A stretch of DNA of 64,000 bases from Miltoncostaea sp963770865 (GCA_963770865.1 CAVYRD010000002.1:1-64000), one strand, 5' to 3'; positions 8,257-16,670 are shown, numbered from the stretch's first letter. Notes: generated by a model from the sequence alone, not told the origin. A program made the numbers and translations.

Positions 8257-9324
8257 GTGATGATCGCGGGCGTCACCGCGCTCGTCGCCGCCGCGACGGT
8301 CCGTGCGAGCCGGACCCCGCCGCGGGCACCGACGCCCGCGTACGCGCCTCAGGTGTCCGCGCCACGGGCCACCGTCGCGGCGGCGCAGCCGGCGACGGCG
8401 GCCGTCGTGCGGACCCCCGCGGCGCCACCCGCTCCGGCGGCGGTCTCCGTGCGGACGAGTGGCGGGCAGCCCGTCTCGGCGGCCGGAGTGGTCTCGTTCG
8501 CGAGCGTCTCCCGCACAAACGGCTCGCTGGTCTTCCGGGGCGTCAGCGTCCTCGGCGGGCAGGTGACCGCCCAGCGGGTGATCGTCCCCGACGACGGCTT
8601 CGCCAGCGCACGCGTCGATGGACTGCGCGTCGACGGGACGCCGCGCCGCGCCGGGGCGAACGCGCTCTATCCGCTCCGCGCGGGCGGCTACGTCGTGGTC
8701 CTCCAGGAGGCGGTCGCCGGATCGCGGCAGGGCCTCGTCGGCCTCCGCGTCCACACGACCCACGGCCTCGGCGCCCGGCAGGTCGCCGGCGATGTCCTGG
8801 TCGGCGTGCCGAGCGCCCAGGGTGGGGGATCCTCGGTCCTCGCGCTCGGGCCGGCGCAGGCGCCGAGCCCCGCGACCGCCGACGGCTACCCGCTCGCGGT
8901 GCGCGGGGTCGTCGTCGGGTGCCCCTTCGTGCCGGGCTCCACCCACAGCCCGAGCGCCCCGCCCGACAACCTCGCCTCCGACAACGCGGTCGATCTCGCC
9001 GTGCCGGTCGGCACGCCGGTCCTGGCGGTCGCCGACGGCACGATCGGCCCGCTTCTCGGGCCGCTCGACTCGCACGATCCGCACATGGCGGGCCTGCGCG
9101 TCCATCTGGACACCCCGACCGAGCACTACTACTACGCGCATCTGTCGCGCATCGACGTGACGCCGGGACAGCGCGTCGCCCGCGGCCAGGTGATCGGCCT
9201 CTCCGGTGAGGCCGCGGGCGTGGCGCACCTCCACTTCGCCCAGGACTTCGGGGATCCGGCGCGCACCGTCGGCGAGACCCTCGCGTGCCCCCTGCGCCCG
9301 CGCCCGCGGGAGCCGTGGGGATAG
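8257..9324 (+). CDS. M23-family (LytM-like) peptidase domain protein, secreted
   Basis: A 355-residue protein with an N-terminal hydrophobic segment (MIAGVTALVAAATV) and a Pro/Ala-rich stalk. The C-terminal M23 domain occupies about residues 240-340: AVDLAVPVGTPVLAVADG, YYYAHLSRIDVTPGQRVARGQVIGLSG and HLHFAQDF, which supplies the HxH zinc motif. The first zinc-ligand His of the family (HxxxD) is replaced: the sequence reads SDNAVD, so it may be a regulatory, non-hydrolytic LytM-type protein (inference). GTG at 8257 or ATG at 8260 serve as start. It follows the NlpC/P60 gene by about 100 bp and is intact in frame. Confidence 0.8.
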   Translation: MMIAGVTALVAAATVRASRTPPRAPTPAYAPQVSAPRATVAAAQPATAAVVRTPAAPPAPAAVSVRTSGGQPVSAAGVVSFASVSRTNGSLVFRGVSVLGGQVTAQRVIVPDDGFASARVDGLRVDGTPRRAGANALYPLRAGGYVVVLQEAVAGSRQGLVGLRVHTTHGLGARQVAGDVLVGVPSAQGGGSSVLALGPAQAPSPATADGYPLAVRGVVVGCPFVPGSTHSPSAPPDNLASDNAVDLAVPVGTPVLAVADGTIGPLLGPLDSHDPHMAGLRVHLDTPTEHYYYAHLSRIDVTPGQRVARGQVIGLSGEAAGVAHLHFAQDFGDPARTVGETLACPLRPRPREPWG

Positions 9325-9443
9325 GTCACCCGCGCGGACCGCGGCGGGGCAGCGACCGGATCGCATCGGAGGTGGCCGGGACCGGCCTGTCCGACTAGGC
9401 TTGCGCCGCTCGCTTCCCTACGACCGCAGACACGGGAGCCCTC

Positions 9444-9722
9444 ATGTGCATGCAGTGCGTCGGATCGGTGGCCACCGCCTTCAAGGCGGCCACGCTCGTC
9501 GGTGGACCGATCGTGGCGAAGCACTATCAGCGCGTCCGCGCCGTTATCGGGCTGCCGGACAACTCGGTCGCCGCGGTCGAGGCCCGAGCCATGGATGCTG
9601 AGGGGAGCGCCACCACCGCGCCCGTGCCGGCCGCGAGGGTTCGTCAGGAGTCCCGCGGGCGCACCGCAGTCGGCCTGAGCGGCCGGGCCCTTCCCGGAGG
9701 AGCCCTTCCCAGCGGGGCCTGA
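9444..9722 (+). CDS. small conserved hypothetical protein
   Basis: The 92-residue product starts MCMQC and then VGSVATAFKAATLVGGPIVAKHY, a single hydrophobic helix that could span or sit on the membrane. A CxxC pair at the very N-terminus could bind metal or form a disulfide. CACGGGAGCC precedes the ATG. I recognise no function. The C-terminal third is Ala/Gly/Arg-rich and may be extended by a late frame jump, as seen in neighbouring genes. Confidence 0.5.
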   Translation: MCMQCVGSVATAFKAATLVGGPIVAKHYQRVRAVIGLPDNSVAAVEARAMDAEGSATTAPVPAARVRQESRGRTAVGLSGRALPGGALPSGA

Positions 9723-10009
9723 GCGGGACAGCCCAGGGGTTGCTCGAGGCCGTCGGAGAAACGACGCGCGCGCCGGTACCTGCCGACACAGGGATAGCGG
9801 GCCGTCGCGCAGCGCCCGCGTCAGACTGAGTCTCGGACTCTCTACGGACTGGGCTGTCCGCTCGTTCGGATCTTGCAGGCAGTTCGGACCCGAAGCCTCG
9901 CACGAACTGCCCAGATCCCATCGCAGGGCCTGCGGCGCTTCATCGCAGAGACCTCCCCGTCGTATCGCGGCGACTGCGGCGATCACGAGCAGCCGGCAGA
10001 TCGTCGCGT

Positions 10010-11033
10010 TCATCGCGCGGACTGCCCCGATCCCTCGCATGATCTGCCCCGCTTCTGCGCGGTCCGATTGGGCGCCTCCGGTGCCCGCTCGGCGACGAGG
10101 CGGTGCTCGCCGCGACGCTCACCGAGCTCGAGGGAGACAGCCACGTAGCGGTTGGGAGCCTGCGTGATCTCGGCCGCGGCTCGGCGAAGGGTTGCCCGCT
10201 GGTGGTACGGCTTGGCCGCAACGATCCCGAGGGTGGTGAGAAGCGGATCGTCGACCACCCGCCTCCATCTCGTGCCGGAGAAACGCTCGGCGTTCCAGGT
10301 ACACCAGGAGCCGCCGAGCGGTGCCGCTGCGAAGCGCGCGCATCTCGGCCCAGCTCACATAGGTCACGTGTCCCCGGACCAGCTGCTCGTGCAACCAGTC
10401 GCCGAGGACCACGAAGCCGGCTCGCGCCGGACGACCGGCCTGGTGGCCCTCGCCGCGCTCCCAGCGGTCCAGAAGACCGAAGGTGTCGATTCGGGTCTCT
10501 GCGAGGCGGGCGTTGTAGACGCGGGCACGGAAGGTCGCCGCGCGCAGCGTGTCGAGCGCCCGGCCGAGCTCTGTCGCCGCGCCACCACCCTTTCGCCAGC
10601 CGAGGTCGGCGGCCATCGCCTCGAGGGTGAAGGACACGTGGCGATCCTCGGACTGGCCCTGCTCCCTCCATCGCGAGCAGACCCAGACGATCACGTCGAA
10701 CGCCAGCGGGCCGAGGGGCGGGCCAGCGTCGATGCGCTGGACCATGCCGAGCTGGTCGGTGGCGTCGAGCAGGCGCACCAGCTCGCCGCCGCTCGTGCCC
10801 GGGCGCCAGAGGCCCTTGCGGGCGAGATTCGACTCGACGCAGGCGCGGTCGGAGGCGAGGCCGAGCGAGCGCGGGGCCGTCGGGCGTGGTGCGGTGGGAG
10901 GGGCCTCTACGGCCTCAGGCGCCGCCTCCACCGTGGCAGCCGCCTCGCGGGCGCGCGCCTGGGCGAGACCTCGCTCCAGAAGCGCGCGGAGGGCCGGGTC
11001 GCGCGTCGTGGGCACCAACTCCACCGCATTCAT
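10010..11033 (-). CDS. replication initiator protein A-type (plasmid Rep), one frame jump
   Basis: After a variable N-terminus, residues from about 110 on read PLGPLAFDVIVWVCSRWRE, VSFTLEAMAADLGW, ATELGRALDTLRAATFRARVY, GFVVLGDWLHEQLVRGHVTYVSW and RRLLVYLERRAF. This is the paired winged-helix layout of plasmid replication initiators of the RPA/RepA_C type. The frame breaks near 10258; deleting one G of GCGGGTGG joins it to VVDDPLLTTLGIV...YHQRATLRRAAAEI and gives about 340 residues. The start ATG at 11033 is followed upstream by iteron-like repeats and the tRNA-Lys fragment. A Rep gene here implies a plasmid-like or AICE-like integrated element (inference). No integrase gene is in the window. 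Confidence 0.65.
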
Positions 11034-11043
11034 CGCCCCGACC

Positions 11044-11089
11044 GGGTGACAACAGGGTGACAACGAGACGGGCAGAGACAGGCCGAGAT
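11044..11089. repeat. iteron-like repeats upstream of rep
   Basis: Two identical GGGTGACAAC repeats (11044-11053, 11055-11064; 11-bp pitch) are followed by GAGAC at 11065 and 11075 and GAGAT at 11085 (10-bp pitch). Near-helical spacing and position just upstream of the rep start codon suggest a Rep-binding origin or autoregulatory site (inference). The GAGAC word recurs in the adjoining att-like site. Confidence 0.5.
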
Positions 11090-11124
11090 CGATCGCGCTC
11101 CCGAGCGGCGAAAATGCGCTGTCG

Positions 11125-11217
11125 AAGCCGATTCTCCGAGACGACGCGAGACGCCCCGAGACCACTCCGGGGTGCTTTTAATCCCAAGGTCGTAGGTTCG
11201 ATCCCTACACGGCCCAT
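11125..11217 (+). repeat. att-like site B: tRNA-Lys(UUU) 3' half with CGAGAC iterons
   Basis: Same design as 33-125: CGAGAC at 11137, 11147 and 11157, then anticodon loop CTTTTAA (11175-11181), a perfect T-arm GTAGG/TTCGATC/CCTAC (11192-11208) and acceptor ACGGCCCA (11209-11216). Here the loop carries the UUU anticodon, so it derives from a different lysine isoacceptor than site A. No 5' tRNA half precedes it. It marks the probable right end of the rep-bearing element. Confidence 0.75.
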
Positions 11218-11220
11218 TTG

Positions 11221-12273
11221 TCAGATCGGCTCAGCTTCGACGACGCCGGTGGACGCCGGCAGCGCGATGGCGGAACGCAGCGCAAAGCCGGACGCGCCGA
11301 GCAACGCCCGGAACTCGTCCTCGGTCCGTTCGCGGCCACCGAAGGCGACCATCATGTGCAGATCCAACCACTTCGCTGGATGGGGTTCGTCGCCGGGCTC
11401 CATGACGGCATCGACGATGATCAAGCGGCTCTGTGGCTCCATCGCCCGGCGGCAGACGCGCAGGATTTCGAGCGACTTCTCGTCCGACCAGTCGTGCAGG
11501 ATGTGCTTGAGCACGTATGCGTCGTGTCCCGAGGGAACTGACGCGAACAGGTCGCCGGTGATCACGTTGGTGCGATCGGCGAGGCCCTCTGTCCTCAGGT
11601 ATCGCCTGGCTGCCTCGGTGGCGGTCGGCAGATCCAGCAGCGTGCCGGTGGCACGCGGGTTTGCCGTGAGGATTGCGGCAAGCAGGCGCCCTTCACCGCC
11701 TCCGAGGTCGAGGATCGAGTCGAAGCGCGAGAAATCGCAGTTCTCCACGACCAGCCGATTGGCCTCAGCCGACCGCGCCGACATCGCTCGATTGAACGCG
11801 ACCTCGATGTCGGGATGATCCGCGAAGTACTCCCAGGGGCCGACGCCGTTGGCCCTGGCGAACGACGGCTCGCCGGTCCGCAGCACATGATCGATTTCGG
11901 TCCACGCCAACACGTTGCCGTTGTGCGGTGCATAGATCACGTAATCGCGCACCGAACCGGGAACGTCATCACGCAGCGCCTCCGACAGGGGCGTGTTGAG
12001 ATACTTCCCCGTCTCGTCGCTGCGAAAGATGTCCCGGCTGGCCAGCGCACGGAGCAGCCGCCCGAGTGACGGCTCATTCGTGGACGTGGCGGCTGCCAGA
12101 TCCGCGACGCTCCGAGGTCCGCCCGCGAGCAGATCCGCGATGCCCAAGGTGGCCGCTGCCTGCAGCGCTTTGGCGGCCATGAACCCCTGCGCAATCTGCA
12201 TCAACAGCGCGGCAGACCGCGGCTCCGCGGGGTCCGGTCGCTCGTGCGCGTAGTCATCGGGTGCCTCGCTCAT
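11221..12273 (-). CDS. SAM-dependent O-methyltransferase (Methyltransf_2 type)
   Basis: A 350-residue protein with the two-domain layout of small-molecule O-methyltransferases. An N-terminal winged-helix dimerisation domain (MQIAQGFMAAKALQAAATLGIADLL...SVADLAAAT...LGRLLRAL) is followed by a Rossmann methyltransferase with DSILDLGGGEGRLL as SAM motif I, GTLLDLPTA, and VLKHILHDWSDEKSLEILRVCRRAM, which contains the His normally used as catalytic base. The family methylates hydroxyls on phenolic or polyketide-like substrates; the substrate here is unknown. It begins immediately next to att-like site B and is convergent to nothing, so it may be cargo. Confidence 0.9.
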   Translation of the reverse strand: MSEAPDDYAHERPDPAEPRSAALLMQIAQGFMAAKALQAAATLGIADLLAGGPRSVADLAAATSTNEPSLGRLLRALASRDIFRSDETGKYLNTPLSEALRDDVPGSVRDYVIYAPHNGNVLAWTEIDHVLRTGEPSFARANGVGPWEYFADHPDIEVAFNRAMSARSAEANRLVVENCDFSRFDSILDLGGGEGRLLAAILTANPRATGTLLDLPTATEAARRYLRTEGLADRTNVITGDLFASVPSGHDAYVLKHILHDWSDEKSLEILRVCRRAMEPQSRLIIVDAVMEPGDEPHPAKWLDLHMMVAFGGRERTEDEFRALLGASGFALRSAIALPASTGVVEAEPI

Positions 12274-12518
12274 TCCTCGCGAGCCTAATCGTCAGCGAGC
12301 ACGCGAGCCATGCGCGAACCCCGCCGCGTTCGGTGACGGGTGCGGCACCTCCTAGAGATTGGGCTCGCCGGTTGACACGAGACGAGCGTTGACCAGAGCT
12401 GTCCCGGCCTGCCCCAACCGCCCGAACCCTGGCGTCAACCCGTGGATTGCGGAGCGGGCAATGGGACTGGTGACCGCGCCCGGAACCGGACTCCAGCCTC
12501 TCGACGAGCGCTCCGGGC

Positions 12519-13394
12519 TCAGTCCGACGGGCGGGTCGAGATGACCAAGTGGTTCGACGCCTTGCCGGCGTCGATCATCTGCAGGTAGGTCGTGAAGTAG
12601 ACGATGTGGTAGTCGGTCTGCTCCGCGCCCTGCTCCTCGGCGATCGCATCGCGGTGCTTGGTCCAGGCGTCCAGCCAGCGCGCCATGGTCGCGCGGAAAT
12701 CGCTGATGTACTCGACGACCTCGTTGACGACGAACCCGGCCTCGCGGAGCTTGGCCTTGTAGCTGGCGAGCGTGTCGGTGTACTGCGGGATCGCATACCC
12801 CCGGGCGAGCCGTTCGCGGATCTCGTCGTCGCCCTCGGCGAAGTCGAACGTGCCTGATACGAACGCCCAGGTTCCGCCGGGGCGCAGGACGCGCCGGACC
12901 TCGCGGAACAGGGCGACCTTGTCCTCGAAGACGTTCATGACGTTCATGCTGAGCGCGACGTCGAACGCGGCGTCCGGAAAGGGCGTGTGCATGCCGTCGC
13001 CCTGGACGAAGTCCACGCGGTCGTCGAGTCCGCTGTCGCCCAGCAGGCGGCGTGCTGTCTGCACGCCGACCGCGTTGATCTCCAGGCCCGTCATCCGGCA
13101 CCCGCTCCGGGCCGCCATGTAGATGGCGGGGCCGCCGGTGCCGCTCCCGAGGTCGAGGACCTTGGTGTCTGGGCCGATGCCGAGCCGCTCGACGATCCGG
13201 TCGAAGTACCGCGGCGTCAGGAACGAGTGCTGGCCCAGGTCGTCTCCCGGGTCCCACAGGTCGCGCCGCAGCGCTCGGTTGGCGGGACTGTCGATCCGGT
13301 GCAGTTCCGAGTAGTCGACGCCCTGCGCGGCCTGTGCATCTTCCATCGGCATGGATCCCGTGAGTTCCCGTGGATGCGGGCGATCCAGGCTCAT
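12519..13394 (-). CDS. class I SAM-dependent methyltransferase
   Basis: About 290 residues. The Rossmann core is clear: TKVLDLGSGTGGPAIYMA (SAM motif I), MTGLEINAVGVQTARRLL, VDFVQGDGMHTPFPDAAFDVALSMNVMNVF, and LFREVRRVLRPGGTWAFVSG. The N-terminal helix with YFDRIVERLGI and the C-terminal cap resemble sarcosine/dimethylglycine or natural-product N/C-methyltransferases; the substrate cannot be read from the sequence. Start ATG at 13394 (MSLDRP) or a second ATG pair 16 codons later. Same strand as the preceding O-methyltransferase, 245 bp apart, so possibly but not clearly co-transcribed. Confidence 0.85.
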   Translation of the reverse strand: MSLDRPHPRELTGSMPMEDAQAAQGVDYSELHRIDSPANRALRRDLWDPGDDLGQHSFLTPRYFDRIVERLGIGPDTKVLDLGSGTGGPAIYMAARSGCRMTGLEINAVGVQTARRLLGDSGLDDRVDFVQGDGMHTPFPDAAFDVALSMNVMNVFEDKVALFREVRRVLRPGGTWAFVSGTFDFAEGDDEIRERLARGYAIPQYTDTLASYKAKLREAGFVVNEVVEYISDFRATMARWLDAWTKHRDAIAEEQGAEQTDYHIVYFTTYLQMIDAGKASNHLVISTRPSD

Positions 13395-13743
13395 ACAAAC
13401 TCTCCCGTCGAACGGGGCGGTGCGCGCAAGACTAGGACGGCGCTCCAGGCACTCGCATCGGGGGAAGCCCGCCACGTTCTTCGGGTGTTCCGACGGGGAA
13501 CCCCACGTCCCTGTTCGCAGGGCCTGGGTAACGACTTCTCGTCATGGCCCCGGCGCGCCACCGACCTGAGCTCGGCTGCCGAAGGCAGGAAGGACCAGGG
13601 CGACGTGGGTCCTCTTCTGACCACCCCGGCCCATCACCGAAGCACCTTCTCCAGGCGCTCTCGGTCGAATCACGTCGTGGCGGATGTGATCCGAGGGGCA
13701 CGCTGGGCAACCAAAGGGTCAACGGGCGTGGACGAGCCCGCCG
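13395..13743. other. intergenic region holding a degenerate 33-bp motif
   Basis: No gene is supported. A degenerate copy of the 33-bp CGGCCCAT-ending motif lies at 13602-13634. Otherwise no hairpin or promoter stands out. Confidence 0.5.
13602..13634 (+). repeat. 33-bp motif, copy 0 (degenerate)
   Basis: Begins GACGTGGGT and ends GACCACCCCGGCCCAT. It has the same length as copies 1 and 2 and shares about 24 of 33 positions with copy 2. The match is weaker than among the other copies, so membership is tentative. Confidence 0.4.
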
Positions 13744-14442
13744 CTACGGATAGACGAAGCCGACCTCGGCGACGTGCCAGCGGCCGCGCAGCATCACCAG
13801 GACGATGTTGACGCTCCAGCCCGGCTCGGCGAGATCGCTCGCCTCCGTTGGAACCGGGACGGGGCCGACGTCGCCCTCGAACCACAGGGCGCCTGGCTCG
13901 ACGCGCTCGATCGCGAGGTAGTCCTCGACCACGTGCTCGTCAGGCACGTCGCTGAAATCGAAGTCGGGAAGCCTTTGGGCCTCCTCGTGAAGGAGGTTGC
14001 CAAGGCGCTCCGCCCGCGGCAGGTCGCGTGTCGCCGCGGCGCCCCGGTCGGCGGCGTCGACCGCCTGCTCGGCGCTGATCAACCCCTCGTCGCGCAGCCA
14101 CTTGGCGAGACGCTTCGTGACGGTTCCGGCCGCCCGCAGGAGCTCCTCACCGGCCATCACCTTGCGGATCATGAAGTAGCCGAGGAACCCGCCGAGGTGG
14201 GCAGGAATGTGATCGGGCGGGAACAGGTGACAGTAGGCCTCCTCGTCGCCCGCCTCGAAGGCCGCGTCCCAGCGCGCGCGGTCGCTCGCCCCCAGCGTGT
14301 CGTACGCGTAGCCGTTGAGGGAGTCGCGCAGCAGCTCGACCACGTCGTCGTAGTCGCGGAAGGTCCGCTCCGACAGGCGCTCGCGCTGCGCGTCGAGGAA
14401 CGCCTCGAGCGCTTGGTCGATGGTCACGGTGGGCCCGGTCAT
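13744..14442 (-). CDS. conserved protein of unknown function
   Basis: The 232-residue product starts TIDQALEAFLDAQRERLSER followed by TFRDYDDVVELLRDSLNGYAY, then a central block with HLGGFLGYFMIRKVMAGEEL and LRAAGTVTKRLAKWLRDEG. I have a general memory of this pattern in uncharacterised proteins from many bacterial phyla. The N-terminal helical segment recalls the SAM-like DNA-binding domain of phage integrases, but no tyrosine recombinase catalytic residues follow. The C-terminus (DYLAIERVEPGALWFEGDVGP...) is a beta-rich domain. The start is the ATG at 14442; an earlier in-frame ATG at 14646 would begin inside the 33-bp motif and is rejected. Confidence 0.7.
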   Translation of the reverse strand: MTGPTVTIDQALEAFLDAQRERLSERTFRDYDDVVELLRDSLNGYAYDTLGASDRARWDAAFEAGDEEAYCHLFPPDHIPAHLGGFLGYFMIRKVMAGEELLRAAGTVTKRLAKWLRDEGLISAEQAVDAADRGAAATRDLPRAERLGNLLHEEAQRLPDFDFSDVPDEHVVEDYLAIERVEPGALWFEGDVGPVPVPTEASDLAEPGWSVNIVLVMLRGRWHVAEVGFVYP

Positions 14443-14620
14443 CGCGTCCGATCCTCGCAGACGTCGAAGCGCCCTCGCGAGTCGCGGCGAGGAGGCCGAC
14501 GGGTCTGCCGCGAGGTGATCGTGCCCCTGGAACGCGCGGCGCCCAAGGTCGCGGCCCTCCTCACCGAGGCCGAGGACGGCTGTCGCCTGTCTGGATGCTG
14601 AACCCGGGAAGCGCCGCTGC

Positions 14621-14653
14621 GATGTGGTTCGTATCGTGACTACCACGGCCCAT
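14621..14653 (+). repeat. 33-bp motif, copy 1
   Basis: Reads GATGTGGTTCG... and ends GTGACTACCACGGCCCAT. It is 27 of 33 identical to copy 2 (16638-16670). It lies in the gap between two minus-strand genes, 179 bp upstream of the start of one and 92 bp from the stop of the other. Its last nine bases equal the end of the two tRNA-Lys fragments. Confidence 0.65.
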
Positions 14654-14744
14654 CCGGATGCTCCGCCAGTGAGGGCCTTCGGCCGGAACCGGGTCGTCGG
14701 GCGGTCTCGCGATGAGTCTCAGGTCCCCGCTACGCGCCGGCGCG

Positions 14745-15824
14745 TCACGCCCGACGCATGCTGACCAGATGGGCTCTGCCTGCACGCCGGCACGGCGCCC
14801 GCGGCGCACCGTCGAGCAGCTCACAGAAGCGGCCGCCAACCGAGCCGTCCCGGTAGTGGTCGACGAGCATCTTCACCGCCCCGACAGCGCAGTGCGACCG
14901 GCTCTCGGGAGTGGAGCCGGACTCGCAGCCCTGGGCGGTCGCGGCGGCGACGCCGTCGGTTGTGATGTGGTCGCCGATCGCCCGCCACGCCGAGTCGGCG
15001 CCGAGGCCGCGCTCGCACGCGGCTCGGAGGGCCCTCTCGGGAATGGCCGCGCAGCGCGCGAACGCACGCGCTGCGTCGCCCCCACTCGCCTGAACGGCGT
15101 AGGACGCGAGCTGGCCGTAGCAGGCGCGCCGGAACCGCCTGGCCACCGCTCGGCAGAGCGCGAGCGGGTGCGCTGGCACCAGGGGCGGGCTGGCCGCGGC
15201 CGGGCGCAGGGTCGACCGGTTGAGGTATTCCATGAACACCCCGCCGGCGCAGTTGTGGCGCTCCCATGCGTCGGCCATCGCGTCGCAACCCCGCAGCGCC
15301 CGCTGCACATCGTTCCCCGACGCGCCCATCAGCCCGTGGCCGACGGCATGCGCGCAGTTGTGGTGCTGATTGGAGCGGGGGGTCCGCCGACGCACGGGCG
15401 CGCACACCGATGCCGGCGCGAGGGGCGCCCCGCGGGCGGCCGCCTCGGACACGAGGTCCTCGATCCGCCCGGCGTAGAAGCCCGAGCCGCAGAGGGGGTC
15501 GCCCTCTTCGAGGACCTGCCGCGGATCCGGGGCCCTGGCGGCGTGCGCGATCACGTGCGCGAACTGGTGGCAATTGTGCCTCACCATTTCCCGGGCGTCG
15601 AAGTCCGCACGCAGCGTCGCGAAGGCGGCGGGGATCCCGTCGCGCCGCGCCAGGGCGACGTAGCCGGCAACGTCGCACGCATAGTCGGCGGCCGAGACGT
15701 CGCCGCATGACGCGGTGGGCCCGGCGCGCGCGTGCGGGTCCTGCAGGCCCCGGAGCGCGGCGCCGGCCGCCACGAACGCCAGGCTGCAGAGCAGCGCGGC
15801 GACCACGGCGGCGCGCGGCCTCAA
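14745..15824 (-). CDS. secreted or membrane-anchored His/Cys-rich protein of unknown function
   Basis: A TTG start at 15824 overlaps the stop of the upstream lipoprotein gene (TTGA), implying translational coupling. An N-terminal hydrophobic segment (VVAALLCSLAFVAAGAAL) precedes about 320 residues with recurring His/Cys patterns: NCHQFAHVIAHAA, LCGSGFYAGRIEDLVSE, NQHHNCAHAVGHGLM, CDAMADAWERHNCAGGVFMEYLN. Such CHxxxH / CxxGxxHG / GVFME blocks recur in an uncharacterised bacterial family. The spacing suggests repeated disulfide- or metal-stabilised helical units (inference). The function is unknown. Its 3' end lies 92 bp from the 33-bp motif. Confidence 0.7.
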   Translation of the reverse strand: MRPRAAVVAALLCSLAFVAAGAALRGLQDPHARAGPTASCGDVSAADYACDVAGYVALARRDGIPAAFATLRADFDAREMVRHNCHQFAHVIAHAARAPDPRQVLEEGDPLCGSGFYAGRIEDLVSEAAARGAPLAPASVCAPVRRRTPRSNQHHNCAHAVGHGLMGASGNDVQRALRGCDAMADAWERHNCAGGVFMEYLNRSTLRPAAASPPLVPAHPLALCRAVARRFRRACYGQLASYAVQASGGDAARAFARCAAIPERALRAACERGLGADSAWRAIGDHITTDGVAAATAQGCESGSTPESRSHCAVGAVKMLVDHYRDGSVGGRFCELLDGAPRAPCRRAGRAHLVSMRRA

Positions 15825-16525
15825 TTGGGAGGCTGGCTGGACCCGGCGATGACCACGAACGTCCGCCGCTTGAAGGCGCCCCGTCGGCTGCCGTCGGCCA
15901 GAACGATGACCCGGCTCTCGATGACCCGCCCGCGCCGCAGGCGGGCGCCCGTTGAGCTCGCCCAGGGGCTGCGGGTTCCGTCGGCGGTCGTGTACGTGCC
16001 GCGGCCGTGGTAGCGACCGCTCGCATCGGGCGTGAAGGAGACACGGCCGCTCTCGCGCGTGCCCGACTCGGATACGCCGCGCACGCGTCCGTCGGGCAGG
16101 ATGGTCACCTCGTAGAGCCCCGCGATCCCACGCGCGGGGGGCGCGCTGAAGTCGAGGCGGCGGCCGTCGGCGAGGCTGAGCACCCCCCGGGCGGCATCGG
16201 AGCCGAGGGTGACCCTCACCTGCGCGCGCCCCGAGTCGGAGGTGAGCGCGAACGTGTCCGTGCCACGGCCGGGGAACCACTCGCTCACGGTTGCTGCGCC
16301 GCGCGCGCCGTCGCAGGCGTACACCCGGACGGCACGGGCCTGACCCTCTCGCGCCGGCGGCGCAGCAACGACCGCGACGTAGATGTCCGTACCGGGGACG
16401 GCGCCGACGAAGCTGCCGGACACGTCCGCGGTGGCGGGGCCGCCCGGGCTGCCGCATCCCGACAGGGCGGCGAGCCCGGCAACCGCGAGGACTGCGGCTA
16501 CGCGACTATGCCCGGCCTCACCCAC
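15821..16525 (-). CDS. lipoprotein of unknown function
   Basis: A 234-residue protein with signal peptide and lipobox (AGLAALSGC), so probably anchored outside the membrane. The mature part is beta-strand-rich with repeated GR/TF turns (YEVTILPDGRVRGVSESG, GRVSFTPDASGRYHGRGTYTTADG), suggesting a beta-sandwich or barrel. GTG start at 16525. It is the first gene of a two-gene unit and overlaps the His/Cys-rich protein gene by four bases, so the two probably act together at the cell surface. Confidence 0.75.
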   Translation of the reverse strand: MGEAGHSRVAAVLAVAGLAALSGCGSPGGPATADVSGSFVGAVPGTDIYVAVVAAPPAREGQARAVRVYACDGARGAATVSEWFPGRGTDTFALTSDSGRAQVRVTLGSDAARGVLSLADGRRLDFSAPPARGIAGLYEVTILPDGRVRGVSESGTRESGRVSFTPDASGRYHGRGTYTTADGTRSPWASSTGARLRRGRVIESRVIVLADGSRRGAFKRRTFVVIAGSSQPPN

Positions 16526-16637
16526 GGGCCCGACGCTAACCCGCGGGACGCGGCAGGGTCAACGCGGCAGTGAACGGGCGCTTGAAGGTCGGCCGAGGTC
16601 GGCATCACCGGGAGCTGAGCGGCGGAAGCGCAGCGAC

Positions 16638-16670
16638 GACGTGGTTTGGACTGTGACTACAACGGCCCAT
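16638..16670 (+). repeat. 33-bp motif, copy 2
   Basis: Reads GACGTGGTTTGG... and ends GTGACTACAACGGCCCAT. It sits 26 bp from the stop codon of the truncated TPR gene, between two minus-strand genes. Confidence 0.65.

Noticed and set aside
14443..14646. N-terminal extension of the conserved protein at 13744-14442
   Set aside because: The extension would start inside the 33-bp motif and has atypical composition; family-like sequence begins at the ATG at 14442.
15825..16457. Long N-terminal extension of the His/Cys-rich protein gene up to 16457
   Set aside because: That part is the shifted frame of the upstream lipoprotein gene; the TTG start overlapping its stop gives a proper signal segment.
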